64,000 bases of DNA from Paraburkholderia sp. HP33-1 (GCF_021390595.1 NZ_JAJEJR010000001.1:806001-870000); one strand, 5' to 3'; shown: positions 47,598 through 61,570, numbered from the stretch's first letter. The notes: generated by a model from the sequence alone, not told the origin. Numbers and translations are program-made.

Positions 47598-48713
47598 ATG
47601 GCAAGCCTTTCCATCCGTGACGTGTACAAGACCTACCCGAACGGGGTGCCGGTTCTGAAGGGTGTCAACATCGACATCGAAGACGGCCAGTTCCTGATTC
47701 TGGTCGGCGGCTCGGGCTGCGGTAAGTCGACGCTGCTCAACATGATTGCCGGTCTCGAAACCGTGACCAAGGGCGAGATCCAGATCGACGGCAAGACGGT
47801 CAACAACCTGTCGCCGAAAGATCGCGACATCGCGATGGTGTTCCAGTCGTACGCGCTTTATCCGTCGATGACGGTGCGCGACAACATCTCGTTCGGCCTG
47901 AACATCCGCAAGGTGCCCAAGCAGGAGCAGACGCAGATCGTCGAGCGCGTCTCGAACACGCTGCAGATCAAGCATCTGCTCGACCGCAAGCCGGGTCAGC
48001 TGTCGGGCGGCCAGCGTCAGCGCGTCGCAATGGGCCGCGCGCTCGCGCGCGATCCGGTGATGTTCCTGTTCGACGAGCCGCTGTCGAACCTCGACGCGAA
48101 GCTGCGTATCGAGATGCGTTCGGAAATCAAGCTGCTGCATCAGCGCCTCGGCACGACGATCGTCTACGTGACGCACGACCAGATCGAAGCGATGACGCTC
48201 GGGGACCGCATCGCGGTGATGAAGGACGGCATCGTGCAGCAGTTCGGCGCGCCGCAGGAAATCTACGACTCGCCGTCGAACCTGTTCGTCGCGGGCTTTA
48301 TCGGTGCGCCGCCGATGAACTTCATCGAAGGCAAGCTGGTCGAGCAGGGCTCGGGCGTCGGCATCGAGCTCGATACGGGCGTCGCGCGCAAGGTGCTGGT
48401 GCTGCCGTTCGATTCGGCGAAGGTGCGCTCGCACATCGGCAATAACGTGGTTCTCGGTCTGCGGCCGGAGCGCATCACCGACAAGCGCGGCGCGCACGGA
48501 GACGACTCGAAGCTGCAGCCGGTCGAAGTGAAGGTCGACGTGATCGAGCCGACCGGTCCGGACACGCTGGTGTTCGCGCAGATCAACGGCAAGCGCGTGG
48601 TGAGCCGTGTGCATCCGGCGTCGAACCCGCAACCGATGATGAATACGACGCTGCTGTTCGATACGTCGAAAGCAGTGCTGTTCGATCCGGCGAATGAAGA
48701 GCGGATTGCGTAA
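47598..48713 (+). CDS. gtsD: Sugar ABC transporter ATPase (MalK/UgpC type)
   Basis: A 371-residue ATPase. Walker A is GGSGCGKST (37-45), the signature is LSGGQ (135-139), Walker B ends D159-E160, and the H-loop is H193. A C-terminal TOBE/OB regulatory domain of about 130 residues follows (NVVLGLRPERITD), as in MalK and UgpC. The ATG at 47598 is chosen over an upstream in-frame start because MASLSIRDVYKTYPNG is the standard N-terminus. It ends the operon and a terminator follows. Confidence 0.93.
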   Translation: MASLSIRDVYKTYPNGVPVLKGVNIDIEDGQFLILVGGSGCGKSTLLNMIAGLETVTKGEIQIDGKTVNNLSPKDRDIAMVFQSYALYPSMTVRDNISFGLNIRKVPKQEQTQIVERVSNTLQIKHLLDRKPGQLSGGQRQRVAMGRALARDPVMFLFDEPLSNLDAKLRIEMRSEIKLLHQRLGTTIVYVTHDQIEAMTLGDRIAVMKDGIVQQFGAPQEIYDSPSNLFVAGFIGAPPMNFIEGKLVEQGSGVGIELDTGVARKVLVLPFDSAKVRSHIGNNVVLGLRPERITDKRGAHGDDSKLQPVEVKVDVIEPTGPDTLVFAQINGKRVVSRVHPASNPQPMMNTTLLFDTSKAVLFDPANEERIA

Positions 48714-48739
48714 GCGTTAAAGCCGTCGCTTCAGAAAGG

Positions 48740-48777
48740 CCCCATGCGTCGAGTTGCGCATGGGGTTTTTGTTTTTT
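48740..48777 (+). terminator. Intrinsic terminator of the sugar ABC operon
   Basis: A 9-bp perfect stem CCCCATGCG / CGCATGGGG with an 8-base loop is followed by a long T-rich tract (GTTTTTGTTTTTT in outline). It lies 26 bases after gtsD and just before the end of the convergent LysR gene. Confidence 0.93.
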
Positions 48778-48784
48778 GCAGCCG

Positions 48785-49705
48785 TTACGCCGTATCGGGC
48801 AAACGCAAGTCCGGATTATTGCGCGCGAGCTCGCTGACCCAATCGATGAACGCGCGCAGCCGCGAGCTCAGATTGCGGCGATGCGCATACAGGATCGACA
48901 GCGGCGTGCCGGGGCTCGTGTAGTTGCCGAGGATCTCCGTGAGCGCCCCTTGCTCGATCAGATGCGCAACCATGAATCGCGACGGCTGGATGATGCCGTG
49001 TCCGAGCACGGCCGCGCCGATGTACACCGAGCCGTCGTTGACCGCGAGCGTGCTATTCATGGCTACGCGCTCGATTTCGCCGTCCACCTCGTATTCGAAC
49101 GGGAAGGTCCTGCCGGTGCGTGCGGACACGTAGTTGACGGCGCGATGATTGGCGAGTTCGGCGAGCGTGGTTGGCGTGCCGTATTTCTTCAGATACGCCG
49201 GCGACGCGCACGTCACGATGCGCGCAAGACCGATGCGCCTCGCGACGAGGCTGGATTCCTCCGGCGTGCCCATCCGGATCACGCAATCGACGGCGTCCTG
49301 AATCAGATCGATGTTGCGATCCGCGAGACCAAGACGCACGTCGATCGCGGGGTATTGGGCGTAGAAGTCGTCGAGCGCGGGCAGCAGCAGCGAGCGTGCG
49401 AGCGTGCCGGAGGTGTCGACGCGTATCGTGCCGGCCGGGTTCTCGCGTTTGTTCGATAGCGACGACTCCGCATCGGCGACGTCGGCGAGAATGCGCACGC
49501 AGCGCTCGTAAAACGACGCGCCGTCTTCGGTGACGCTGACCTGGCGCGTCGAGCGGTTCAGGAGCCGCACGCCGACGTGCTCCTCGAGCGCCTGGATCGT
49601 GCGGCTGACCTTCGCACGTGGCAGATCGAGCGATTCCGAAACCTTGGTGAAGCTGTTCGCTTCAACCACACGCGTGAAGATCTCCATCGCTTCGAAACGG
49701 TCCAT
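48785..49705 (-). CDS. LysR-family transcriptional regulator (CrgA/DsdC-like subgroup)
   Basis: A 306-residue LysR protein starting MDRFEAMEIFTRVVEANSFTKVSESLDLPRAKVSRTIQALE, the N-terminal HTH of the large CrgA/AaeR-like subgroup. An effector domain follows. It lies convergent to the sugar operon and downstream of the glutathione S-transferase gene on the same strand, with 120 bases between. No divergent partner exists, so its target is not suggested by position. Confidence 0.9.
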   Translation of the reverse strand: MDRFEAMEIFTRVVEANSFTKVSESLDLPRAKVSRTIQALEEHVGVRLLNRSTRQVSVTEDGASFYERCVRILADVADAESSLSNKRENPAGTIRVDTSGTLARSLLLPALDDFYAQYPAIDVRLGLADRNIDLIQDAVDCVIRMGTPEESSLVARRIGLARIVTCASPAYLKKYGTPTTLAELANHRAVNYVSARTGRTFPFEYEVDGEIERVAMNSTLAVNDGSVYIGAAVLGHGIIQPSRFMVAHLIEQGALTEILGNYTSPGTPLSILYAHRRNLSSRLRAFIDWVSELARNNPDLRLPDTA

Positions 49706-49825
49706 CGTGTGCCTTGTGGGTGGTGAGCCGAAAGGAGGGCGAGGCGGGCTTGCAATACGACAGAAAGTCTACAGCCAGGAATCCGGGTTGTCTGCCTGAG
49801 AGCGCCAGCCACCGCCGCTCGTGGC

Positions 49826-50485
49826 TCAATCCCGGTCCGGCGCGCCCAGCGGAAACAGCGGCCGGTACGGCCGCGCTTCGTCGACCGCGCGTGCGAACGA
49901 CGGCCGCGCGAGCAGCCGCCGCCGGTACGCGCGCACGTGTTCGAACGCGGGGTCGATGGGATGCGTCCAGTCGGCGTAGAAGAGGAACGGCGCGGCGCCG
50001 CAGTCGGCGAGGCTGAAGCTGTCGCCGGCGGCCCATTCGCGCCCGGCCATGTGTCGGTCGAGCCATGCATACGAGGTGTCGAGCAGCGCGCGCGCATCGG
50101 CGACGCCGCGCGTGTCGCGCTCGGCTTCGGCGCGCAGTCTATCGAAGACGATCTTTTGCTGCGGCGTCGAAATGTAGTTGTCGAAGAAGCGGTCCATGCT
50201 GCGTACTTCAAGCGCGGCGCGCGGATCGGCGGGCAACAGCGTGACGGGCCCCGGATAGTGCTGGCCCAGATATTCGATGATGATGCTCGCCTCGACCACC
50301 GTGCGCTCGCCGTCGACGAGCACGGGGTAGCGCTTGATCGGCCACAGCGCGGCGAATTCGGCCATGACCTGCGGGTCGTCGTGCGCGAGCAGGCGCATCT
50401 CGAACGGCGTGCCGTTTTCGTACAGCGCGGTCAGGGCCTTCTGGCAATAGGACGAGAACGGGTGGGCATAAAGCTTCAGAGGCAT
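49826..50485 (-). CDS. Glutathione S-transferase family protein
   Basis: A 219-residue cytosolic GST. The N-terminal thioredoxin-like domain (MPLKLYAHPFSSYCQKALTALYENG) has a serine/cysteine at the glutathione-activating site and the conserved cis-proline in RYPVLVDGE. An all-helical C-terminal domain contains FSLADCGAAPFLFYADW. Substrate range cannot be predicted. The start at 50485 removes a 13-residue upstream extension without family similarity. Confidence 0.9.
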   Translation of the reverse strand: MPLKLYAHPFSSYCQKALTALYENGTPFEMRLLAHDDPQVMAEFAALWPIKRYPVLVDGERTVVEASIIIEYLGQHYPGPVTLLPADPRAALEVRSMDRFFDNYISTPQQKIVFDRLRAEAERDTRGVADARALLDTSYAWLDRHMAGREWAAGDSFSLADCGAAPFLFYADWTHPIDPAFEHVRAYRRRLLARPSFARAVDEARPYRPLFPLGAPDRD

Positions 50486-50593
50486 TGCGATCACCTTTGA
50501 CGGTTGCACAGTGCGCCGTGACACCGATGGCCACCGCGCGACGGCCAGGCTGGCCGTCTACGCAACGACGAACGACGGCCCCGGAAATCGACC

Positions 50594-51361
50594 TCAGTCC
50601 TTCACGTTTGCCCCATGTGCCGGCAACGCCCCCGGCTGCAACAGCACGACGACCGCGCCGGCGCCGCCATCATGCGGGCGGGCCTGACAGAACGCGATCA
50701 CCTCGGATTTCTGCACGAGCCACGCGCGCACCTTGCCCTTCAGCACGGGCTCCTTGCCGATCGACCCCAGACCCTTGCCGTGGATCACGCGCACGCAGCG
50801 CATGCCGCGCTTCACCGATTCGCGGATGAATTCGGCGAGCGCCTCGCGTGCTTCCTCGCGCCGCATGCCGTGCAGGTCGATCTGCGCCTGCACGATCCAG
50901 TCGCCACGCCGCAACTTGCGCACGACGTCGCGGCTCACGCCGGGGCGGCAATACGACAGCGTTTCGTCGGTTTCGAGCAGCACCTCGGGATCGAACTCGT
51001 CGGAGATCGCTTCGTGCAGCACCGCTTCCTCGTCGAGCAGCGTCTGCACCGGCAGCGGCGGCGGGGGATTGCGCGTGAGCGTCGCACGCGGTGCACTCGC
51101 GAGCGGCGCGACTTCGCCGATCTCGCGGCGGAACAGATTAGCGTCGGCGGCCGCTTCGCGCTGCGCCGCTTTCGCCGCCGCCTGTTCGCGCTCGCGCCGC
51201 TCGGCGTCACCCTTTAACGCTTCACGCAATGCGCCGAGGCCAGCGAGCCCCGACGCGCGATCGAGCTTCGGCGCGACGGCCGGCGCAGCCGCTACGGGCG
51301 CGGGACGCGCGGCGGCTTGCGGGCGTTTTGGTTCGTTCGGATGGGGCTGATTCTTCGGCAT
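50594..51361 (-). CDS. Smr-domain protein
   Basis: A 255-residue protein. The first ~60 residues are Ala/Pro-rich and basic, and a charged helical middle follows. A C-terminal Smr domain spans about 165-250, with DLHGMRREEAREALAEFI and VRVIHGKGLGS, the two conserved motifs. Stand-alone Smr proteins are reported as nucleases acting on DNA or on mRNA in stalled ribosomes; the target here is unknown. The start MPKNQPHPNEP at 51361 is chosen because the frame upstream has no family character. trxB lies about 200 bases upstream on the same strand. Confidence 0.88.
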   Translation of the reverse strand: MPKNQPHPNEPKRPQAAARPAPVAAAPAVAPKLDRASGLAGLGALREALKGDAERREREQAAAKAAQREAAADANLFRREIGEVAPLASAPRATLTRNPPPPLPVQTLLDEEAVLHEAISDEFDPEVLLETDETLSYCRPGVSRDVVRKLRRGDWIVQAQIDLHGMRREEAREALAEFIRESVKRGMRCVRVIHGKGLGSIGKEPVLKGKVRAWLVQKSEVIAFCQARPHDGGAGAVVVLLQPGALPAHGANVKD

Positions 51362-51565
51362 ATCGGTAATACAGGCGGAAAGATCAATGGGTCGTGCTGG
51401 CAACGCGCCCAACGCACATTGCCAAAGCGGCAAAAACGACAAAGGCCGCCGGCATTTCAGCCGCGGCCTTCGTGAGCAAACGACGGCCGCGCTGCGCGCC
51501 ACCGTCATTTTACTGTCGCGCCCGTTGTCGCGACTTCGCGTCGCCATACGGCAACGCGCCGCAGA

Positions 51566-52959
<1,394 letters not shown>

Positions 52960-55269
52960 ATGGCAAAAGCTCCTTATTCCGCGAGCGCGCAGGCATTGCC
53001 GCACCGCATGTCGCGCCTCTTCACCGAAATCCGCTGGATTCTGCAGGTGGCGCTCGGCGTGTTCCTGCTGATGTCGCTCGTCAGCTACAGCAGGCACGAC
53101 CCGAGCTGGACCTACGCCGCCCACGTTGACCGTATCGCGAACTGGGCGGGCCGCGTCGGCGCGTGGACCTCGGACATCCTGTTGATGCTGTTCGGCCTGT
53201 CCGCCTACTGGTGGATCGTGCTGCTCGGCCGCCACATCTCCGCGAACTACAGGCGCATCACCCGCAACGAAGATTCCTACGACGACGAAGCGCCGCGCGG
53301 CGTGAGCTGGCTTGCGGACGCGTTCGCGTTCATGCTCGTGCTGCTGTCGTGCAACGGCCTCGAGGCGCTGCGCATGTGGTCGTTGAAAGTGCAGTTGCCG
53401 CGCGCGCCGGGCGGCGTGATCGGCGAGGCGGTCGCGCGTGGCATATCGCACGCGCTCGGTTTCACCGGCGGCACGCTCGCGCTGCTGCTCGGTCTCGCGA
53501 TCGGGCTGTCGCTGTACTTCCGCTTTTCTTGGCTGTCGGTCGCCGAGAAGGTTGGCGATTCGATCATTTCCGCGGTGACGTTCGCGAAGCTGCGCCGCGA
53601 GGCCGGGCGGGATCGCAAGCTCGGCGAAGCGGCCGCGGTAAAGCGCGAGGGTAAGGTCGAGAAGGGCCGTGTGCGCATCGAGGAGCACGAGCCCGTGATG
53701 ATCGTGCCGCCCATCGTCACACCGGCGAAGTCGGAGCGCGTCGAGAAGGAACGCCAGGTGCCGCTCTTCACCGATCTGCCAGGCGACTCCACGCTGCCGC
53801 CCATCTCGCTGCTCGATCCCGCGCCCGCCGCGCAGGAAACTATCTCCGCCGACACGCTCGAATTCACCTCGCGTCTGATCGAGAAGAAGCTCAAGGACTT
53901 TGGTGTCGAAGTGAGCGTGGTCGCCGCGTATCCGGGGCCCGTCGTCACGCGCTACGAAATCGAGCCGGCCACGGGCGTGAAGGGCAGCCAGATCGTCAAT
54001 CTCGCCAAGGATCTCGCGCGGTCGCTGTCGCTCGTGTCGATCCGCGTCGTCGAAACGATTCCGGGCAAAAACTACATGGCGTTGGAGCTGCCGAACCAGC
54101 GCCGTCAGACCGTGAGCCTGTCCGAAATTCTCGGCTCGGCTGTCTATGCGGATGCCGCGTCGCCGCTCACGATGGGTCTCGGGAAGGACATCGGGGGCAA
54201 GCCGGTGTGCGCCGACCTGGCGAAGATGCCGCACCTGCTCGTCGCCGGCACGACCGGTTCGGGCAAGTCGGTCGGTATCAACGCGATGATCCTGTCGCTG
54301 CTGTACAAGGCGAGCGCCGAGCAGGTGCGCATGATCCTGATCGATCCGAAGATGCTCGAAATGAGCGTCTACGAAGGCATTCCGCATCTGCTGTGTCCGG
54401 TCGTCACCGACATGCGTCAGGCGGGCCACGCGCTGAACTGGGCGGTCGCCGAAATGGAGCGCCGCTACAAGCTGATGAGCAAGGTCGGTGTGCGTAACCT
54501 CGCCGGCTACAACCACAAGATCGACGAAGCGGCCAAGCGCGAAGAGAAGCTGCCGAATCCGTTCAGCCTCACGCCGGACGATCCGGAACCGCTCACGCGT
54601 TTGCCGAACATCGTGATCGTCATCGACGAACTGGCCGACCTGATGATGGTCGTCGGCAAGAAGGTCGAAGAGCTGATCGCGCGGATCGCGCAGAAGGCGC
54701 GCGCGGCTGGTATTCACCTGATTCTCGCGACGCAGCGTCCGTCGGTCGACGTGATCACCGGCCTGATCAAGGCCAACGTGCCGACGCGCATGGCGTTCCA
54801 GGTGTCGTCGAAGATCGACTCGCGCACGATTCTCGACCAGCAGGGCGCCGAGTCGCTGCTTGGCATGGGCGACATGCTGTACCTGCCGCCAGGCTCCGGT
54901 TTGCCGGTGCGCGTGCATGGCGCGTTCGTGTCGGATGACGAAGTGCATCGTGTCGTCGACAAGCTCAAGGAGCAGGGCGAGCCGAACTATATCGAGGGCA
55001 TCCTCGAGGGCGGCGTGAGCGGCGAGGGCGATGAAGGTTCAGCGGGAGCCGCGTCCACCGAAGGCGAGTCGGACCCGTTATACGATCAGGCAGTCGACGT
55101 CGTGCTGAAGAACCGCCGCGCGTCGATCTCGCTCGTACAGCGGCACCTGCGCATCGGCTACAACCGGGCGGCGCGTCTGCTCGAACAGATGGAGAATTCG
55201 GGCGTGGTGTCGGCGATGTCGTCGAACGGCAATCGCGAGATTCTGGCGCCGGCGCGCGAAACGGAATAG
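52960..55269 (+). CDS. ftsK: DNA translocase FtsK
   Basis: A 769-residue protein that couples division with chromosome segregation. Four N-terminal membrane helices (about 20-190) anchor it at the septum, and a short Lys/Glu-rich linker follows. The RecA-like motor has Walker A GTTGSGKS (430-437) and the DNA-motor block [12 protein letters not shown]-terminal gamma winged helix ([25 protein letters not shown]) recognises KOPS sites and activates XerCD. The linker is far shorter than in E. coli FtsK, as in other betaproteobacteria. lolA follows. Confidence 0.96.
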   Translation: MAKAPYSASAQALPHRMSRLFTEIRWILQVALGVFLLMSLVSYSRHDPSWTYAAHVDRIANWAGRVGAWTSDILLMLFGLSAYWWIVLLGRHISANYRRITRNEDSYDDEAPRGVSWLADAFAFMLVLLSCNGLEALRMWSLKVQLPRAPGGVIGEAVARGISHALGFTGGTLALLLGLAIGLSLYFRFSWLSVAEKVGDSIISAVTFAKLRREAGRDRKLGEAAAVKREGKVEKGRVRIEEHEPVMIVPPIVTPAKSERVEKERQVPLFTDLPGDSTLPPISLLDPAPAAQETISADTLEFTSRLIEKKLKDFGVEVSVVAAYPGPVVTRYEIEPATGVKGSQIVNLAKDLARSLSLVSIRVVETIPGKNYMALELPNQRRQTVSLSEILGSAVYADAASPLTMGLGKDIGGKPVCADLAKMPHLLVAGTTGSGKSVGINAMILSLLYKASAEQVRMILIDPKMLEMSVYEGIPHLLCPVVTDMRQAGHALNWAVAEMERRYKLMSKVGVRNLAGYNHKIDEAAKREEKLPNPFSLTPDDPEPLTRLPNIVIVIDELADLMMVVGKKVEELIARIAQKARAAGIHLILATQRPSVDVITGLIKANVPTRMAFQVSSKIDSRTILDQQGAESLLGMGDMLYLPPGSGLPVRVHGAFVSDDEVHRVVDKLKEQGEPNYIEGILEGGVSGEGDEGSAGAASTEGESDPLYDQAVDVVLKNRRASISLVQRHLRIGYNRAARLLEQMENSGVVSAMSSNGNREILAPARETE

Positions 55270-55417
55270 CCGCAGCCGTTTGCGGCCATTTCACGCGCCG
55301 CCGCGCGTACCGTGGTGTGCACCGCTATGGCTCGACGCCGGGCCACTCGCTTGGTGTTCAGCGAGTGCGTCGCCCCGACGCAGCCCATCACCGAATTCAA
55401 TCAACGGAGAAAAACCT

Positions 55418-56149
55418 ATGCAAGCAATTGCGCAGCAGGACGCCCGAGAGCGTCAAGCGGGCCGCCTCGGCGGGCTCGCGCGCAAGATCGCGCGCACTGC
55501 GGGCAGTGTCGCGATCGGTGCGTCGCTGCTGGTCGCCTCGCACGCGTTCGCGAGCGGCACCGAGCAACTGAAGGCATTCGTCGCGCAGGTCCATTCGGCG
55601 CGCGGCACCTTCGTGCAGCAGGAAGTGCGCGCGCCGAGCAAGGCGCAGGGCGCGAGCGATGCGCTGTCCACCGCGAACCCGGGCAAGCCGACCACGTCGA
55701 GCGGCACGTTCATGTTCGCGCGGCCCGGCAAGTTCATCTGGCAATACGAGAAGCCCTACGCGCAATTGCTGCAGGCGGACGGCGACAAGCTCTACGTCTA
55801 CGACAAGGATCTGAACCAGGTCACGGTGCGCACGCTCGGCAATGCGCTCGGCGCGAGTCCGGCAGCGATCCTGTTCGGCAGCAACGATCTCGAGAAGAAT
55901 TTCACGCTGCGCGACGCGGGCGTGAAGGCCGGCATCGACTGGCTCGAACTGACACCGAAGGCGAAGGACACACAGTTCGAGCGCGTCGGTATCGGCTTCA
56001 AGGACGGCAATCTCGAAGCAATGGAATTGCACGACGTGTTCGGCAACGTGACACTGCTGACTTTCTCGAACATCCAGAAAAATCCGCAACTACCGCCCGA
56101 TGCATTCAAATTCACGGTGCCGAAGGGCGCTGATGTGATCAACGGATAA
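55418..56149 (+). CDS. lolA: Outer-membrane lipoprotein carrier LolA
   Basis: A 243-residue periplasmic chaperone that ferries lipoproteins from LolCDE to LolB. A long N-region precedes the signal segment ([15 protein letters not shown], about 32-46). The mature domain matches Lol[55 protein letters not shown]. An extra ~20-residue Ala/Ser-rich segment after VRAPSK (about 70-89) is absent from E. coli LolA. The order ftsK-lolA(-rarA-serS) is conserved in proteobacteria, but small genes and a permease gene are inserted here. Confidence 0.93.
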   Translation: MQAIAQQDARERQAGRLGGLARKIARTAGSVAIGASLLVASHAFASGTEQLKAFVAQVHSARGTFVQQEVRAPSKAQGASDALSTANPGKPTTSSGTFMFARPGKFIWQYEKPYAQLLQADGDKLYVYDKDLNQVTVRTLGNALGASPAAILFGSNDLEKNFTLRDAGVKAGIDWLELTPKAKDTQFERVGIGFKDGNLEAMELHDVFGNVTLLTFSNIQKNPQLPPDAFKFTVPKGADVING

Positions 56150-56196
56150 AGCCTGCATGGTCAGCGCCGATGGTTGGCGCCAAATGGAATGACCGC

Positions 56197-56229
56197 AAAG
56201 CCGCGCTTGCCGAGCGCGGCTTTTTTGTT
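56197..56229 (+). terminator. Intrinsic terminator after lolA
   Basis: An 11-bp stem AAAGCCGCGCT / AGCGCGGCTTT with a 5-base loop continues into a T-run, 47 bases after the lolA stop. Confidence 0.92.
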
Positions 56230-56370
56230 TCGCGCGGTGCCTGGCGGGTGGATTGCCAGGGAATGTGCGCCGCGGTAATTTAACAATTTCTTGCTGCAAT
56301 GCAACAAAATAACGCCTAAACTGATCGAAGCGGGTTGTTGCTTCGGATGTCTGGAAAGGTGAGGCATGTC

Positions 56371-56601
56371 ATGAATTTGTCTTCGTTACACGATTTGCGC
56401 TTGTCTCCGTCCCTCCATGTGTTCGAACAGGAGGGCGGGTGGCATTGGGGGATTACGGTTCCACGGTCGGCCGGCAGTGGTTTCAAGGTCATTGCATATA
56501 GCGAAAAAACCTTTAGCGATGAGGCGGAAGCTCAGCGGGAAGGTAATCGCGCACTTGCACATTTTGCCGATATGCCGACGGTGTCGCGTGAACGGCAATA
56601 A
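56371..56601 (+). CDS. Small protein of unknown function
   Basis: A 76-residue protein beginning MNLSSLHDLRLSPSLHVFEQ and ending DMPTVSRERQ. The ATG at 56371 follows AAGGTGAGG and is preferred over an ATG 12 codons upstream. GGWHWGITVPRSAGSGFKVIAYSE looks like a small beta-sheet domain. There is no signal or membrane segment. Its codons are less GC-rich than its neighbours, and it stands between lolA and the permease where relatives often have rarA directly. I do not recognise a family. Confidence 0.6.
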   Translation: MNLSSLHDLRLSPSLHVFEQEGGWHWGITVPRSAGSGFKVIAYSEKTFSDEAEAQREGNRALAHFADMPTVSRERQ

Positions 56602-56690
56602 CGCTGTTAAATTTCTTTGACGCAAGTAAAAAAGCCCGCTATTTGGGTTTCAACGCTAAAAGCGCAATGATTACCGGTCCGTATTATTTC

Positions 56691-56717
56691 AATATGCAAC
56701 GAATTGCATATTCTTTT
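56691..56717 (+). terminator. AT-rich inverted repeat between the two small genes
   Basis: AATATGCAA / TTGCATATT, a perfect 9-base inverted repeat around CGA A, is followed by CTTTTT. It could be a weak terminator of the first small gene or an operator for the second. The AT-rich arms make the operator reading as likely as the terminator reading. Confidence 0.5.
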
Positions 56718-56772
56718 TGACTTCAGAAAAATCACAGCGATAATGTCTCGTTTTTGAGATATCGCTTTCACT

Positions 56773-57000
56773 TTGACTTTTGCGGAATATGAAACCAATC
56801 ACGCACTGAGCGTGGAACTGGACGGCGTGAACTATGCCGGAACCTATCGCGTGATGACGGGCAACGTCATCGTCCATTTCGAGAACGAGAGCAGATTTGC
56901 GTCGTACGCGCCGAATCGGCCGGAGACCGTCGCCCGTTGGTTGCTGACGGATCTGTGCCGCAAAGTCGAATCGCGTCGGCGCAAAGCGGCGAAGAAATAG
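56773..57000 (+). CDS. Small basic-tailed protein of unknown function
   Basis: A 75-residue frame opening with TTG (no in-frame ATG exists before residue 28). The sequence ELDGVNYAGTYRVMTGNVIVHF suggests a short beta-hairpin domain, and the end VESRRRKAAKK is strongly basic, as in nucleic-acid-binding tails. There is no signal or membrane segment. A terminator follows 36 bases later, which supports a real transcript. The family is not recognised and the start codon is uncertain. Confidence 0.55.
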   Translation: MTFAEYETNHALSVELDGVNYAGTYRVMTGNVIVHFENESRFASYAPNRPETVARWLLTDLCRKVESRRRKAAKK

Positions 57001-57036
57001 GCCATGTCGCGAGCGGCGATCGGCGTTCACGCACAT

Positions 57037-57072
57037 AAAAAAAGACCTGCATTTGCATCGCAGGTCTTTTTT
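57037..57072. terminator. Bidirectional terminator before the permease gene
   Basis: A stem AAAAAGACCTGC / GCAGGTCTTTTT with a 9-base loop has runs of A and T at its two ends, so it can stop transcription from both the small plus-strand gene and the minus-strand permease. Confidence 0.9.
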
Positions 57073-57118
57073 CATTTCTGGCAGCCGCGTTCAACGCGAC
57101 GCGCTCAGGCTTACGCGC

Positions 57119-58435
57119 TCACGCATACGCGGTTTTGCGCGCCGACACGAACACGTAGTAGCACACCGCGCCGATCGCGAGCGACGGCAGTGTCGCGCCG
57201 AGATTCGGCAGCCATTGATTGATCACCTGGTACGAGGCGATGCCGATCGCCCACGCGACGAACGCGCTCACATGCCAGCCCCCCGAGAAGCCGTAGCGGC
57301 CGCGCACATCGGCGAGCACCGCGGCGTCGATGCGACGCTTGCGCACGATGAAGTGATCCATCAGCACGACACCGAACAGCGGCGCGAACACCGAGCCGAT
57401 CAGCAGCAGGAAGTTCTGGTATTTCGCCATCGGCACGAGTAGCGCGATCAGCGTGCACAGCGCGCCGAACGCCGCCGACAGCAGCGGCACGCTCGCACCC
57501 TTCCAGAACGTGCCGGTCGACACCGCGGCAGAGTGGATATCGGCGAACGCGTTGTCGATTTCGTCGATCAGGATCAGCAGCAGCGCGAAGCCGCCGCCCG
57601 CTTGCGCGAGCGCGCCGGTCAGAAGCGCATCGCCGCCGCCGGCCGCGAGGCCATAGATCGCGCCGAGCGCATAGAACCAGATGTTCGCGATGCCATAGCC
57701 GCACAGCGTGCCGCGAAACGTTTCGCCGGCGCGGCGGCTGAAACGCGTGTAGTCGGCGATCAGCGGCAGCCACGACAGCGGCATCGCGACGACGAGGTCG
57801 ACCGCGCCGCCGAACGACATCTCGCCGGTGCCCGGACGATGCATCAGGTCCGCGAGGTCGTGGTGCGCGAGCAGGTTCCACGTAAGCCACGCGGCGCCCG
57901 CGAGCAGCAGCCAGATCCCCCACTTGCGCAGAAAGCGCCGCACGAACGACAGCGGGCCGCTGATCGCGAGCAACGTCGCGAGCAGGCCGAAGATGATGGT
58001 CCACACGAGCGGCATCGACAGGCCGAATGCCTGTTTCGCGAGTGCGTCGGCGGAATCGCGCATCACGATCACTTCGAACGAGCCCCAGCCGACCAGCTGC
58101 ACCATGTTCAGCACGGCCGGCACCGACGCGCCGCGCACGCCGAGCGTCGGACGCAGCGACGACATCGCCGCGAGCCCGGTGTCGGTGCCGATCACGCCCA
58201 CGAGCGCGAGCAGCACGACGCCGATCAAGCTGCCGAGCACGATCGCGACGAGCGCGTGAGGCAGCGACAGCCCCGGCACCAGCAGTGCGCCTGCCTGTGC
58301 GACCAGCAGGCCGATGCCGAGTGAAAACCACAGCGCGAACGCGTCGCCGGTGCGGAACGCGCGGCGCGCGTCGGGAACCGGCGTGAGCGGCGCGTAGGTG
58401 GAGCCGGCGCCGCCGGCGTTGGAGTCTTGAGCCAT
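57119..58435 (-). CDS. NCS1-family permease, CytX-like (hydroxymethylpyrimidine or cytosine/purine)
   Basis: A 438-residue inner-membrane transporter with about twelve hydrophobic helices, of the NCS1 nucleobase:cation symporter family. LSLGIGLL-like first helix, MPLSWLPLIADYTRFSRRAGETF and FLLLIGSVFAPLFGVVLMDHFIVRKRRID are typical. The layout resembles CytX, the proposed hydroxymethylpyrimidine carrier for thiamin salvage, and CodB. No thi-box or thiamin gene is nearby, so the substrate remains open. The start MAQDSNAGG at 58435 gives the family N-terminus. Confidence 0.8.
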   Translation of the reverse strand: MAQDSNAGGAGSTYAPLTPVPDARRAFRTGDAFALWFSLGIGLLVAQAGALLVPGLSLPHALVAIVLGSLIGVVLLALVGVIGTDTGLAAMSSLRPTLGVRGASVPAVLNMVQLVGWGSFEVIVMRDSADALAKQAFGLSMPLVWTIIFGLLATLLAISGPLSFVRRFLRKWGIWLLLAGAAWLTWNLLAHHDLADLMHRPGTGEMSFGGAVDLVVAMPLSWLPLIADYTRFSRRAGETFRGTLCGYGIANIWFYALGAIYGLAAGGGDALLTGALAQAGGGFALLLILIDEIDNAFADIHSAAVSTGTFWKGASVPLLSAAFGALCTLIALLVPMAKYQNFLLLIGSVFAPLFGVVLMDHFIVRKRRIDAAVLADVRGRYGFSGGWHVSAFVAWAIGIASYQVINQWLPNLGATLPSLAIGAVCYYVFVSARKTAYA

Positions 58436-58646
58436 CTGAAGTTTGTTCCTGTTGGTGGTGCTGTGAATCTTTGCGTTGCCGGTGGGCCGGGTCGCCCATC
58501 GCGTGGCCGCCGTCACTGTCATAATGCAGGACGTTGCCCGCGCTCGTGCCTGTGCTTCCGGCCGTGCGCGGGCTTTGCGCTTGTCCCGCGGGGTGTCGCT
58601 CCGATGCGGTGCGAGCCCGGAAAGCCGAGATTATCCCCAAAACGTC

Positions 58647-61320
<2,674 letters not shown>

Positions 61321-61380
61321 GCGTCGCTGACAGTGTCCGGGTCCCTCGAAAGTTTTTTAGAAGTTTTTTCGCCGAGGGGC

Positions 61381-61410
61381 TTGGAAAACTGATTCGAGCT
61401 GTTCTATAAT
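61381..61410 (+). promoter_or_regulatory. Promoter of the tRNA-Ser gene
   Basis: TTGGAA (61381-61386) and a perfect TATAAT (61405-61410) are spaced 18 bases apart. This places a start site about 55 bases before the mature tRNA 5' end. Confidence 0.75.
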
Positions 61411-61471
61411 CTCGGTCTCCCAAGCAACGACCAGCTTGGATCCGACGAAGCAGCAGCGAGTTGGAATACCC

Positions 61472-61562
61472 GGAAAGGTGGCAGAGTGGTCGAATGTACC
61501 TGACTCGAAATCAGGCGTACGGTTTCCCCGTACCGTGGGTTCGAATCCCACCCTTTCCGCCA
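61472..61562 (+). tRNA. tRNA-Ser (anticodon CGA)
   Basis: A 91-base class II tRNA. The acceptor GGAAAGG pairs with CCTTTCC, the anticodon loop CTCGAAA is closed by the CTGA/TCAG region, the long variable arm is TACGGTTTCCCCGTA, the T-arm has GGTTCGAATCC, and CCA is encoded. Anticodon CGA reads UCG codons, abundant in this high-GC genome. An intrinsic terminator follows nine bases later. Confidence 0.97.
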
Positions 61563-61570
61563 AATTCTGA

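Noticed and set aside
58436..58646. A possible thiamin riboswitch upstream of the CytX-like permease
   Set aside because: The diagnostic CUGAGA and ACCUGAUCUGG blocks are absent on the minus strand.
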